A model generated the notes under the pieces. The model saw only the letters and a list, made by a program, of their open reading frames with translations. It did not search any database and was not told the DNA's origin. The position numbers and the translations under genes were made by a program. A stretch of DNA of 32,797 nucleotides. Source: Lysobacterales bacterium (GTDB lineage: Bacteria; Pseudomonadota; Gammaproteobacteria; Xanthomonadales; S139-57). The stretch covers positions 1-32,797 of the forward strand of contig WFUE01000138.1 of assembly GCA_015485125.1 (NCBI GenBank), given 5' to 3'. This document shows, piece after piece, positions 8,742 to 16,309 of the stretch (its first letter is position 1; each line of letters starts with the position of its first letter).

Positions 8742-8951
8742 ATGCGAGAACAGCCGCCACTCGAGACCATCATGAAACGCCTGACGGAACTGCGCGAGCA
8801 GCACCGGGCGCTGGATGCCGATATCCAGCGCTTTGAGGAAAGCGGCGCGGTGGACATGCTGCATATCAAGCGGCTGAAACGGCGCAAGCTGCAACTGAAA
8901 GACCAGATCGTCTGGCTGGAAAACCGCCTGATACCCGATCTGGATGCCTGA
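8742..8951 (+). CDS. Small DUF465/YdcH family protein
   Basis: This 69-residue hydrophilic helical protein contains the DUF465 pattern: a LTELREQHRALDADIQRFEE helix, a short loop, and LKRRKLQLKDQIVWLENR at the C-terminus. These small coiled-coil proteins are widespread in proteobacteria and have no established function. The likely start is the ATG at 8742, 35 bases after the phosphodiesterase stop. An internal ATG at 8772 is possible, because neither has a strong ribosome binding site. Probably cotranscribed with the upstream gene. Confidence 0.75.
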   Translation: MREQPPLETIMKRLTELREQHRALDADIQRFEESGAVDMLHIKRLKRRKLQLKDQIVWLENRLIPDLDA

Positions 8952-8960
8952 TTTGGCGAA

Positions 8961-9066
8961 TAAAAGCCCGTGGCCGGGCCAGCACGGCATGCCCCTTTTC
9001 CATGAGATGGGGTTGGACCATTCCGTTCTTGTGGTAACCGGCGACCCGTTCGGCCCGGTTCATGGC
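8961..9066 (-). pseudogene. Degenerate fragment of the DUF3240 gene
   Basis: Read on the minus strand from 9063 this translates as MNRAERVAGYHKNGMVQPHL and on to HAVLARPRAF. It closely parallels MTPAERVAGYRKNQMFQTHL...TVLDRLKHAF inside the intact DUF3240 protein at 9415-9747. At DNA level about 39 of 50 bases match between 9013-9062 and 9536-9585. Only the middle third of the gene is recognisable: a stop codon lies upstream in frame at 9073, and the downstream part diverges into the 3' end of the DUF465 gene. It is best read as a remnant. A short expressed peptide cannot be excluded. Confidence 0.7.
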
Positions 9067-9120
9067 GTTTTTTCACCTTTTGGGGCGCGGGCTGTTTGCC
9101 AGGCCATCCACGCCCAGCTC

Positions 9121-9150
9121 TGGTCTGCTCAGGCCTTTCGTGGCCGGAAG
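9121..9150. repeat. Left copy of 30-bp imperfect direct repeat
   Basis: The 30 bases starting TGGTCTGCTCAGGCC and ending GGCCGGAAG match 17652-17681 at 28 of 30 positions, in the same orientation, and similarity stops sharply on both sides. The right copy is the 3' end and stop codon of the PepSY membrane protein gene. The pair brackets the whole metal efflux and two-component module. Confidence 0.75.
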
Positions 9151-9248
9151 GTACCTCCCGACAGCTCATCCATCTTGATCTCCTCTCTTCGAGAAGGGGC
9201 ATTTCTTCGTGTCGTCAGAGGGTCGTTTTTACATGTCGCCTGACAATG

Positions 9249-9269
9249 AAAAAAGGGCCCTGCGGGCCT
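9249..9269 (-). terminator. Intrinsic terminator of the metal efflux operon
   Basis: On the minus strand AGGCCC, loop GCA and GGGCCC form a GC-rich stem followed directly by six T residues (9254-9249). It lies 146 bp past the DUF3240 stop, in the right place to end the outer membrane/fusion/RND/DUF3240 transcript. Confidence 0.8.
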
Positions 9270-9414
9270 GTCCTGTCGAGTTCAGAAGCAAGTCTTGCAT
9301 GGGCCCGCAACAATCGGCACAAACTTTCTGACAATGTGTCAGCATGAAACGGCGAAGTCCATTTCAGGTGTGACGCAGACGCAGGCACACCCAGCCGGTT
9401 ATTGAACGCGGCTG

Positions 9415-9747
9415 TCAGGCCAGATGACCGCTTGCGAACAGGGGGCTGAGCCAGAAATGGATGTCACTGCCGTTGAATGCATGTTTGAGCCGGTCCAACA
9501 CGGTTTGGGCATGTTCTAGGGACAGATGAGTCTGGAACATCTGATTCTTGCGGTATCCGGCTACCCGTTCCGCCGGGGTCATGCAGTGTTCTTCTCCTCC
9601 ATGGCCGTTGACCGGCAGGCTGATGAAACCGCTGATTTCCGGTTGTTCCAGCAGCCAATCAGTCAACGGATCGGCCAGATCGGGTGGCATGATCAGGGTG
9701 AGCAGGGCTTGATGGGTCACCTCGGTGGTCGTGTTCGGGTGATTCAT
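9415..9747 (-). CDS. DUF3240 family small protein of the RND efflux operon
   Basis: The 110-residue soluble protein (MNHPNTTTEVTHQALLTLIMPPDL...) has the DUF3240 layout: a beta-strand start, PPDLADPLTDWLLEQPEISGF, then a His/Cys-containing segment GHGGEEHC and AERVAGYRKNQMFQTHL. Such proteins are typically encoded just downstream of CzcA-type pumps and are thought to be ferredoxin-fold or PII-like accessory proteins. Whether this one binds metal is not shown; the His-Gly-Gly-Glu-Glu-His-Cys segment is a possible site. Its ATG overlaps the pump gene stop (ATGA), and it is the last gene before a terminator. A broken second copy lies 350 bp further on. Confidence 0.82.
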   Translation of the reverse strand: MNHPNTTTEVTHQALLTLIMPPDLADPLTDWLLEQPEISGFISLPVNGHGGEEHCMTPAERVAGYRKNQMFQTHLSLEHAQTVLDRLKHAFNGSDIHFWLSPLFASGHLA

Positions 9748-12700
9748 GGCTGTTGCTCCTTGGGAAAGGCGAACCGGCGGTAGAGAATGGGCAGCAAGAT
9801 CAGTGTCAGTAGGGTGGCGGAAATCAGCCCGCCAATGACGACGATGGCAAGCGGTCGCTGAATTTCGGACCCAGGGCCAGTGGCAAACAGCAGCGGTACC
9901 AGGCCGAAGGCCGTGATGGAAGCGGTCATCATCACCGGGCGCAATCGCCGCCGGGCGCCTTCCACCACAGTATCCTGCAGAGAGCGGCCCATGGCATGCA
10001 GCTGATTGAAGTGGGTCACCATCACCACGCCATTGAGTACGGCGATGCCCAGCAGGGCGATGAAGCCGACCGAGGCCGGTACCGACAGGTAGGAGCCAGT
10101 GAGCCACAGCGCCACGATGCCACCGATCATGGCCAAGGGGATGTTGCTGAGGACCAGCGTGGCTTGGCGGGCCGAGCGGAAGGTGGAAAATAGAATGAGG
10201 AAGATTAGGCCTATGGCTGCGGGCACCACAAGGGCCAGCCGTTTGGCGGCCCGTTGCTGATTTTCGAACTCTCCTCCCCATTCCAGATAGAAACCGGTGG
10301 GTAGTTTCACCTGTTCGGCTACCCGCTGTCGGGCTTCCTCGACAAAACTCACCAGATCGCGGCCGGAGACATTGGCGATGACCACAGCCATGCGTTTACC
10401 CTTTTCCCGTTGCACGGAGACTGGGCCTTCCACCCGTTCCATCCTCACCAGTGAGGCCAGGGCTATCTGTCGGCCATCTGCCAGGGTCAGATGCAGCCCT
10501 GCGAAAGTGGCTGGGGAATTGCGCACCGTGGCTGGACCCTTGATCATCAGCGGTATGCGGCGCGTGTCTTCATAGACGGTGCCCAGGTGCAGCCCTTCGA
10601 TTTGGGCGCGCAGGCTGTCTTCCAGGCTATCCACGTCCAGGCCCAGCCTGCCGGCGGCCAGGCGGTCCACCACCAGTTTGAAATACTGAGCACCTTCGTT
10701 GCGCGGTGTGTAGACATCGGTAGCACCGGGAATGTCCTGCACCACCTTGACAATGGTCTCGGCGGTGCGTTTCAGGGCCTCCCGGTTCTCGCCGAAAATC
10801 TTGATGGCCAGGTCTCCGCGCACGCCGGTCAGCATTTCCGAAACGCGCATTTCGATGGGTTGGGTGAAAGCGAAGTTGACGCCGGGAAAATCCGCCAGGA
10901 CGGTACGGATTTTTGCTTTCAGAGCTTCCTTGTTGATGGCCTTGCCTTCTGCTCTCGGTTTGAGCACCAAAAAACTGTCGGTTTCGTTCAGGCCCATGGG
11001 GTCCAGGCCCAGTTCATCGGAACCGGTCCGGGCTATGACAGCAGTCACTTCGGGTACACGCTGCAGCAATGCCCGTTGAAAGGCCAGATCGATCTCCAGT
11101 GATTCTTCCAGATTGATGGAAGGCAGTTTCTCCAATTGCACGATGAGGTCGCCTTCGTCCATGGTGGGCATGAAGGTCTTGCCCACCTGGGTGTAAAGAA
11201 AGCCGGCCACCGCCAGCAGGGCAAGTGCCGTTATCATCACCGGCTTCACATGGTTCAGGCACCAGTTGAGTGCGGGGGCATAAAGCTTCTGCAGCCAGCG
11301 CACCACCAGCGGTTCTTTATGCGAAACCTTGCCCAGCAGGAAGGAGGCGAATACCGGGATTACCGTCAGCGACAGCAGCAGGGAGCCAGAGAGGGCGAAA
11401 ACAATGGTCAATGCCACCGGAATGAACAGTTTACCCTCCAGCCCCTGCAGGGTGAGCAGGGGCAGAAAGACCAGGATGATGATGAGTATGCCCGAGGCCA
11501 TGGGCAGGGCCACTTCGCGGGCAGCCCGATAGATGAGATGCAGGCGCGGCAGCCGGCTTTCCCCCTTGTGAGCAAGTTGAGTGATGATATTCTCCACCAC
11601 CACCACGGCGGCGTCCACGAGCATGCCAATGGCGATGGCCAGCCCTCCCAGGGACATGAGATTGGCCGACATGCCGAACTGGTGCATGAGAAGGAAGGTA
11701 ATCAATGCCGCCAGCGGCAAGATCAGCGCCACGGTGAGAGCCGCGCGCAGGTTACCCAGAAACAGCAGCAACAGCACCACCACCAGTACGATGGCTTCGG
11801 TCAGCGCCTGAGTGACGGTGGCCACGGCTTTGGAGACGAGCTTGCCGCGATCGTAGAACACACGAACCTTTACCCCTTCGGGCAGGCCAGGGGCCAGTTC
11901 GTCCAGTTTGGCGCGCACACCCTGAACCACCTGATTGGCGTTGGCACCACGCAGGCCCAGCACCAGCCCTTCCACGGTCTCGCCTTCACCGTTACGAGTC
12001 ACAGCGCCGTAACGGGTCAGCGATCCGATGCGCACTTCCGCCACATCTGCTACGCGTACGGGTCGCACCGGGTCGGCCCGTACCACGATATTGCGTATAT
12101 CGGCCAGGCGGGTGACAGCCCCTTCGGTACGAACCACCAGCACTTCCTCACCGTCGTTCAGCCGGCCAGCCCCATCATTGCGGTTGTTGGCCTTCAGTGC
12201 CGCGCGCAGTTGCGGAAGGCTGATGCCACGAGCCGTCATGCGGGTGTTGTTGGGCACTACCTCGAAGGTACGCACCAGCCCCCCCAGGGCATTGACATCG
12301 GCCACGCCGGGTACCGTACGCAGAGCGGGGCGAATGACCCAGTCCAGCAGATCACGCCGCTGGCGCAGATCCAGATCACCACCTTCGAGGGAGAACATGA
12401 ACATTTCACCCAATGGCGTGGTCAGGGGGGCAATGCCACCGCTGATAGACTGCGGCAGGTCATCCCAGATGCCGGTGAGCCGTTCGGCCACCTGCTGTCG
12501 TGCCCAGTAGACATCGGTACCCTCCTGGAAATCCACGGTGATGTCGGTCAGAGCGTATTTGGTCACTGAACGTAGTGTATGCATAGAGGGAATGCCCAGC
12601 ATTTCCACTTCCACCGGTGCAGTGATCCGGGATTCCACCTCCTCCGGCGTCATGCCGGGTGCCTTGATGATGATTTTGACCTGGGGCGTGGAAACATCGG

Positions 12701-12818
12701 GAAAGGCATCGATAGGCGTTTGCTGGAAGGCAACCCAGCCTCCGCCGGCGATCAGCGCCACCAGCAGCAGCATCAGCAACCGCTGGGTGAGGGCGAACTG
12801 GATGAGACGGGCCAGCAT
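9744..12818 (-). CDS. Heavy-metal efflux RND pump (CzcA/CusA family)
   Basis: The 1024-residue inner-membrane proton/metal antiporter has the HME-RND architecture: a first membrane helix (about 13-30), PIDAFPDVSTPQV, a large periplasmic porter/docking domain, helices from about 335, a second periplasmic loop and closing helices. The fourth-helix signature reads AIGMLVDAAVVVVEN (396-410). That pattern (AIG...DAA...EN) is the one linked to Cu/Ag exporters rather than the DFG...DG version of Co/Zn/Cd exporters. However, the second periplasmic loop reads MRVSEMLTGV, RLGLDV and LTLADGRQIAL where CusA has its methionine triad, so the Cu/Ag ligands look absent. Metal specificity is therefore open. 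It overlaps the fusion protein gene by one base and DUF3240 by four. Confidence 0.95.
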   Translation of the reverse strand: MLARLIQFALTQRLLMLLLVALIAGGGWVAFQQTPIDAFPDVSTPQVKIIIKAPGMTPEEVESRITAPVEVEMLGIPSMHTLRSVTKYALTDITVDFQEGTDVYWARQQVAERLTGIWDDLPQSISGGIAPLTTPLGEMFMFSLEGGDLDLRQRRDLLDWVIRPALRTVPGVADVNALGGLVRTFEVVPNNTRMTARGISLPQLRAALKANNRNDGAGRLNDGEEVLVVRTEGAVTRLADIRNIVVRADPVRPVRVADVAEVRIGSLTRYGAVTRNGEGETVEGLVLGLRGANANQVVQGVRAKLDELAPGLPEGVKVRVFYDRGKLVSKAVATVTQALTEAIVLVVVLLLLFLGNLRAALTVALILPLAALITFLLMHQFGMSANLMSLGGLAIAIGMLVDAAVVVVENIITQLAHKGESRLPRLHLIYRAAREVALPMASGILIIILVFLPLLTLQGLEGKLFIPVALTIVFALSGSLLLSLTVIPVFASFLLGKVSHKEPLVVRWLQKLYAPALNWCLNHVKPVMITALALLAVAGFLYTQVGKTFMPTMDEGDLIVQLEKLPSINLEESLEIDLAFQRALLQRVPEVTAVIARTGSDELGLDPMGLNETDSFLVLKPRAEGKAINKEALKAKIRTVLADFPGVNFAFTQPIEMRVSEMLTGVRGDLAIKIFGENREALKRTAETIVKVVQDIPGATDVYTPRNEGAQYFKLVVDRLAAGRLGLDVDSLEDSLRAQIEGLHLGTVYEDTRRIPLMIKGPATVRNSPATFAGLHLTLADGRQIALASLVRMERVEGPVSVQREKGKRMAVVIANVSGRDLVSFVEEARQRVAEQVKLPTGFYLEWGGEFENQQRAAKRLALVVPAAIGLIFLILFSTFRSARQATLVLSNIPLAMIGGIVALWLTGSYLSVPASVGFIALLGIAVLNGVVMVTHFNQLHAMGRSLQDTVVEGARRRLRPVMMTASITAFGLVPLLFATGPGSEIQRPLAIVVIGGLISATLLTLILLPILYRRFAFPKEQQP

Positions 12819-13897
12819 CAGTTTTCGGCCTCTTGCCAGGCGGCCTTGAGGGCGGCAGTGCCACTGATGGCCACCTGATCACCCGCTTTCAGTTCGCCTT
12901 CAATGACCAGGGTATTGGTTTCCTCGGCAAGGACGGATACGGGAAGGGGCATGAAGCCGCCAGTACGGGCGACCAGTATCCAGGCAGCATCCTGAATGCG
13001 AATGAGCGCCTGCCGGGGTATGCGCCAGGCGGTGCCTGTGCGAATACCGGCCCATTGCACTTCGACAAACTGGCCGGGTCGCAAAGCATGATCCGGGTTG
13101 GGAATTTCAGCCCGAACCTGCACGCTCTGACTTTCGCCGTGTACCGTGCTGCCAATAGTCAGAATGTGCCCCTGGACAGCGTGCTGCTTCACTCGCACGG
13201 TCATTCCCGGGGAGATTGCGGAAAGCCGCTCCAGTGGCACCTGGATTTCCAGCCAGAGCGGGTTGAGCTGGCCGATGTGATACAGTGGGCTGGCTATTTC
13301 CACTCGCTGGCCGGCTGTGGCCAGTTGCTCCAGCACCTGACCTTCCATGGGCGCACGCACCCACAGTTCAGCTGAAAGCCGCTGTTGCTGCTCCAGGGTT
13401 TGCAAGGCAGTCTCATCCATTCCTGCCAGTTTCAGTACCTGCCGGTGCTGGTCTGCTGCTGCCTGTGCCTGATTGAAATGGGCACGGGTTTCCAGAAAGC
13501 GCCGTTCGGAGATGATGCCTTCTTCATGGAGTTGCCGGTCCCGTTCCAGGCTGGTCCGGGCCAGTTCCAGGCGGCTGAGGGCTTCCAGATACCGTTGTTG
13601 AGCCTCCACCAGTTGGGGGCTTTGGATGAGGGCCAGTGGTTGGCCCTGATTCACCGTTTGGCCCGTGGCCACTTCCATGCGGGCGATCAGGCCTTCCAGG
13701 GGAGCGGTCACCACCATGAGCTGGTCGTTGGGAAGCCGTACACTGGCTGGAAAGGACGGACCCCAGCTTCGTGCTGCAGTTTCCACTGTTGTGGTACGGA
13801 TGCCCAGCGCATCCCGCTGTTCCGGGCGGATTGGGATCAAGGGTGCGGCCGTGGCCATGCCGGCCAGCAGCAGAAGTAAACCGGTCAGTGTTTTCAT
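12818..13897 (-). CDS. Periplasmic membrane fusion protein of the RND efflux system (CzcB/CusB family)
   Basis: The 359-residue adaptor starts with a signal peptide (MKTLTGLLLLLAGMATAAP). It then has the split lipoyl/barrel-sandwich domain (TAPLEGLIARMEVATGQTVNQGQPLALIQSPQL, about 64-96), a long helical hairpin (about 97-165), and the second lipoyl half (ELWVRAPMEGQVLEQL). A beta-barrel and a membrane-proximal domain ending GTAALKAAWQEAEN complete it. It bridges the inner-membrane pump to the outer-membrane channel. There is no N-terminal His-rich or Met-rich metal-binding extension of the kind some CzcB and CusB proteins carry. The start overlaps the upstream gene's stop (ATGA). Confidence 0.93.
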   Translation of the reverse strand: MKTLTGLLLLLAGMATAAPLIPIRPEQRDALGIRTTTVETAARSWGPSFPASVRLPNDQLMVVTAPLEGLIARMEVATGQTVNQGQPLALIQSPQLVEAQQRYLEALSRLELARTSLERDRQLHEEGIISERRFLETRAHFNQAQAAADQHRQVLKLAGMDETALQTLEQQQRLSAELWVRAPMEGQVLEQLATAGQRVEIASPLYHIGQLNPLWLEIQVPLERLSAISPGMTVRVKQHAVQGHILTIGSTVHGESQSVQVRAEIPNPDHALRPGQFVEVQWAGIRTGTAWRIPRQALIRIQDAAWILVARTGGFMPLPVSVLAEETNTLVIEGELKAGDQVAISGTAALKAAWQEAEN

Positions 13898-15108
13898 TGG
13901 GGCATGATTCCTGAAAGGTGGGTGCGAATTGCGCGGGCACGCGATTTTTCAAGCCGGCGTAGCGCGAGTTCTCGGCTGTCCTCGTAGTACTGGCGTTGGG
14001 CCAGTAGCAAGTGGTAGAGGTCCATTTCTCCCAGCTCGAAGGCTCGCTGGGCCAGTTTCAGCCGAGCCTGGGAATGGTCGTGTTGCTGTTCCGCCAGTGC
14101 TAGCAGTTTATCGGCCTGCTTCAGAGTCTGTTCGGCTTGTGCCAGTCGCAAGCGCAGTGATCTTCGTAACAGTCGGGCTTGTGTTTCGGCACGGGTCAGC
14201 TCGGCCTCGGCTTCGGCGATGGCGGGGGCGGACGGTGCACGGGTGCCCAGGGGCAGACTGAACTCCACACCCACGGATTCGGTGTAGCGTTCCTGTCGGC
14301 TGCCACGATCCTTTCTGGCGATCAGGGAAAGCTCGGGCGCGGCCCGTTGCCGGGCCTGGGCATCTTCCGCCATGGTCGCTGCCACCTGCACAGCATGGCT
14401 GGCAGCACGAATGCCGGGGTGCTGGTCCAGTACGCCCAGTTCCATGTCGGCGGGAAAATCTTCCAGGTCTTCAGGCAGTGTTTGCAGACCCGTATAGTTG
14501 TGCCAGGCCAGTTGTGCCCGCGCCTGGGCATCCAGTGCCTGTTGGTGGGTGATCTTGGCACTTACAAGATCCTGTTGTGCCAATAACAGGTCGTTGCGAC
14601 TCCGTTCTCCTGCTATGTATCGACGGTGAATGTCCTGCAGCAGGGCACGGGCGGCATCGACTTGCCGGGCGGATTGTTCCGCTTCACTTTCTGTGATGCG
14701 CAGCGCCCAGGCGCGTTCCAGCACCACACCCGCCACGGTCCAGCTGAAGCGGAGAAACTCGGCATCTGCGAGTTCACCCAGGCTGTCGGCAATGGCCGCT
14801 TTGGCGGCACGCTGACCGGGCCACCAGACAGGAATTGATAATCCGGCCACATATTCCTCATAACCAAAATGGCTGCCTGGCCCGTCACTGATAGCCGACA
14901 GTCTTATGGAGGGATCACCGGCAAACAGGGCCTCAGCCTGTTGCCGATAACCGGACTCCACCTTGTGTTGCGCCTGGGTCAACGCATGGTTGGGGTGTTG
15001 TCGCATGGCCGTTTGAACGGCCTCGGCCAATGTGATGGCATGGGCTGGGGCACCACACAACCACCACAGGATCAAACCGGTCAGCCAGGAAATGGACGGG
15101 GTGTGCAT
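13894..15108 (-). CDS. Outer membrane efflux channel (TolC/CzcC family)
   Basis: The 404-residue protein has a signal peptide ending near APAHA and two TolC-type repeats. Each is rich in long amphipathic helices (ITLAEAVQTAMRQHPNHALTQAQ and the second half from DQHPGIRAASHAVQVAATMAEDAQARQ). Strand segments lie at GLSIPVWWPGQRA and GVEFSLPLGTRAPSA. It is expected to trimerise as the exit duct of the pump. First gene of the minus-strand operon. The ATG at 15108 has only GAGG immediately adjacent, so its ribosome binding site is unusual. The promoter lies in the shared region with the PepSY/two-component operon. Confidence 0.92.
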   Translation of the reverse strand: MHTPSISWLTGLILWWLCGAPAHAITLAEAVQTAMRQHPNHALTQAQHKVESGYRQQAEALFAGDPSIRLSAISDGPGSHFGYEEYVAGLSIPVWWPGQRAAKAAIADSLGELADAEFLRFSWTVAGVVLERAWALRITESEAEQSARQVDAARALLQDIHRRYIAGERSRNDLLLAQQDLVSAKITHQQALDAQARAQLAWHNYTGLQTLPEDLEDFPADMELGVLDQHPGIRAASHAVQVAATMAEDAQARQRAAPELSLIARKDRGSRQERYTESVGVEFSLPLGTRAPSAPAIAEAEAELTRAETQARLLRRSLRLRLAQAEQTLKQADKLLALAEQQHDHSQARLKLAQRAFELGEMDLYHLLLAQRQYYEDSRELALRRLEKSRARAIRTHLSGIMPQ

Positions 15109-15144
15109 CCTCGTATACCGTGTTCTGATTTATGAAGTTTGCGC

Positions 15145-15150
15145 AGTGTA
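15145..15150 (-). promoter_or_regulatory. Predicted -10 box of the efflux operon
   Basis: On the minus strand this reads TACACT, separated by exactly 11 bases from the end of the symmetric operator at 15162. No good -35 box is present at the usual distance. This is typical of promoters activated by OmpR-type regulators bound just upstream. Confidence 0.5.
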
Positions 15151-15161
15151 GATGTTGATGA

Positions 15162-15198
15162 TGAAACCAAGCTGAAAAATCTTTTCAGTTTGGTTTCA
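15162..15198. promoter_or_regulatory. Symmetric operator between divergent efflux and two-component operons
   Basis: The 37-bp element is a nested dyad: TGAAACCAA, G, CTGAAAA, loop ATC, TTTTCAG, T, TTGGTTTCA. Only one central-arm position is mismatched. It can also be read as two direct repeats in opposite orientation: TGAAA at 15162 and 15173, and TTTCA on the other side at 15183 and 15194, each pair 11 bp apart. Half-sites one helical turn apart are characteristic of OmpR/PhoB-family regulators, and such a regulator is encoded at 15650-16309. It is the obvious candidate to bind here. Confidence 0.75.
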
Positions 15199-15209
15199 GC
15201 TGCTTTGCC

Positions 15210-15215
15210 TATCAT
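15210..15215 (+). promoter_or_regulatory. Predicted -10 box of the PepSY/response-regulator operon
   Basis: TATCAT, one base from TATAAT, begins 11 bases after the operator's right edge at 15198, mirroring the spacing on the other side. The resulting leader carries a small stem ACCCC-ATT-GGGGT at 15244-15256 before the ribosome binding site. Confidence 0.5.
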
Positions 15216-15291
15216 GGATCCAGCTGCCGGAAACGGTAGCGGAACCCCATTGGGGTAATATGCAATCTTCCCAGACCGGAGCGCTTCTCCT

Positions 15292-15675
15292 GTGCCAAAA
15301 TTGGTTTTCTACAGCATATTGATATCTGCCTTGGCACTGGGGGTAGCGGCTCTGTGGCTGGCCGGAGAAGTTTGGGAAGAACACGAAACAGGTGAGGTCG
15401 TGGACCTGACCACGACCGGCGCGGCCAGCCAGGTGGCACCGGGCTTTTTGCCGCTGGAGGAGATTCTGCGGCGCCTGTCGCTGCCGGTGGACAGTCACAT
15501 TCTGGAGGTGGAGAAGGAAATCGTGGAGGATCGTCTGCTGTACGAAATCGAATTGCTGATGCCGGATGGGCGCGTGCTGGAATGGTATGTGGACCCCAGA
15601 ACAGCCACGGTGATCAGCGTCGAAACCGGAGAAACGAGCGAGGCACACCATGCGACTGCTGCTGGTGGAAGATGA
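15292..15675 (+). CDS. Small PepSY-domain protein with N-terminal signal anchor
   Basis: The 127-residue product has an N-terminal hydrophobic helix (about 4-26) followed by one PepSY domain (about 50-115: [26 protein letters not shown]...[29 protein letters not shown]). PepSY domains in the periplasm often modulate proteases or sensor kinases. The GTG start at 15292 is preceded by GGAG with a 10-base spacer. The gene overlaps the response-regulator gene by 26 bases and is the first of a PepSY-regulator-kinase operon. This suggests that it tunes the kinase's periplasmic sensing, though that is inference from position. Confidence 0.8.
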   Translation: MPKLVFYSILISALALGVAALWLAGEVWEEHETGEVVDLTTTGAASQVAPGFLPLEEILRRLSLPVDSHILEVEKEIVEDRLLYEIELLMPDGRVLEWYVDPRTATVISVETGETSEAHHATAAGGR

Positions 15676-16309
15676 CACACATTTGGTTCAGGCATTGGCT
15701 CCGGAACTCCGTCAGGCCGGTTATGCCCTTGATCATGCTGCCGACGGCCGGGAGGCGCTGTATCTGGGTGAAACAGAAAGCTACGATGCTGTGGTGCTGG
15801 ATCTGGGCCTGCCGCGGATGGGCGGACTGGAAGTACTCGAGCACTGGCGTACAGCCGGCCTGGACTTGCCGGTACTGATTCTCACGGCCCGCGATAGCTG
15901 GATGGAGAAGGTAGAAGGCCTGAAGAGCGGTGCCGACGATTATCTCACCAAGCCTTTTCACACCGAAGAATTGCTGGCCCGCATTCAGGCTCTGCTGCGT
16001 CGCCGCCATGGTCGAATGGAACAGATCCTGCGGGTACAAGGGCTGGTACTGGATGAGGAACAGCAGCAGATTTGCCTGGATGACGGCAGCCGAGTGGCCC
16101 TGACGGCCACCGAGTTTCGTCTGTTGCGCTATTTCATGCTGAATCCGGACCGGCCCCTTTCCAAGACACGCCTGACCGAGCATGTCTATGAACAGGATTT
16201 CGACCGAGACAGCAATCTTATCGAAGTCTACGTACGCCGGCTGCGGGAAAAAATTGGCCCGGATCGTATCGAAACCCGCCGGGGTCAGGGTTATGTCTTC
16301 AGAAGCTAG
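15650..16309 (+). CDS. OmpR/PhoB-family response regulator of the metal module
   Basis: The 219-residue protein has a receiver domain with the acidic pair in LLLVEDD (residues 7-9), phosphoacceptor Asp51 in VVLDLGLP, Thr79 in LTARD and Lys101 in LTKPF. It is followed by a winged-helix DNA-binding domain (about 125-219: [25 protein letters not shown]...[16 protein letters not shown]). It belongs to the PmrA/QseB-like group by appearance. It probably binds the symmetric site at 15162-15198 and controls both divergent operons. It overlaps the PepSY gene upstream by 26 bases and the kinase gene downstream by 17. Confidence 0.95.
   Translation: MRLLLVEDDTHLVQALAPELRQAGYALDHAADGREALYLGETESYDAVVLDLGLPRMGGLEVLEHWRTAGLDLPVLILTARDSWMEKVEGLKSGADDYLTKPFHTEELLARIQALLRRRHGRMEQILRVQGLVLDEEQQQICLDDGSRVALTATEFRLLRYFMLNPDRPLSKTRLTEHVYEQDFDRDSNLIEVYVRRLREKIGPDRIETRRGQGYVFRS

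Larger units (their letters stand above)
8952..9414. other. Gene-poor interval with decayed sequence
   Basis: No intact gene is supported over these 463 bp. The interval contains, in order, a degenerate copy of the DUF3240 gene (about 8961-9066, minus strand), the left copy of a 30-bp direct repeat (9121-9150), and the intrinsic terminator of the metal efflux operon (9249-9269). The remainder, 9270-9414, shows nothing I can identify. Confidence 0.7.

Noticed and set aside
11136-12569. Long open frame antisense to the RND pump gene
   Set aside because: It lies wholly within a clear pump gene, has a composition typical of the antisense of a GC-rich gene, and encodes no recognisable domain. Similar antisense frames over accC, prmA and the glycosyltransferase were dropped for the same reason.
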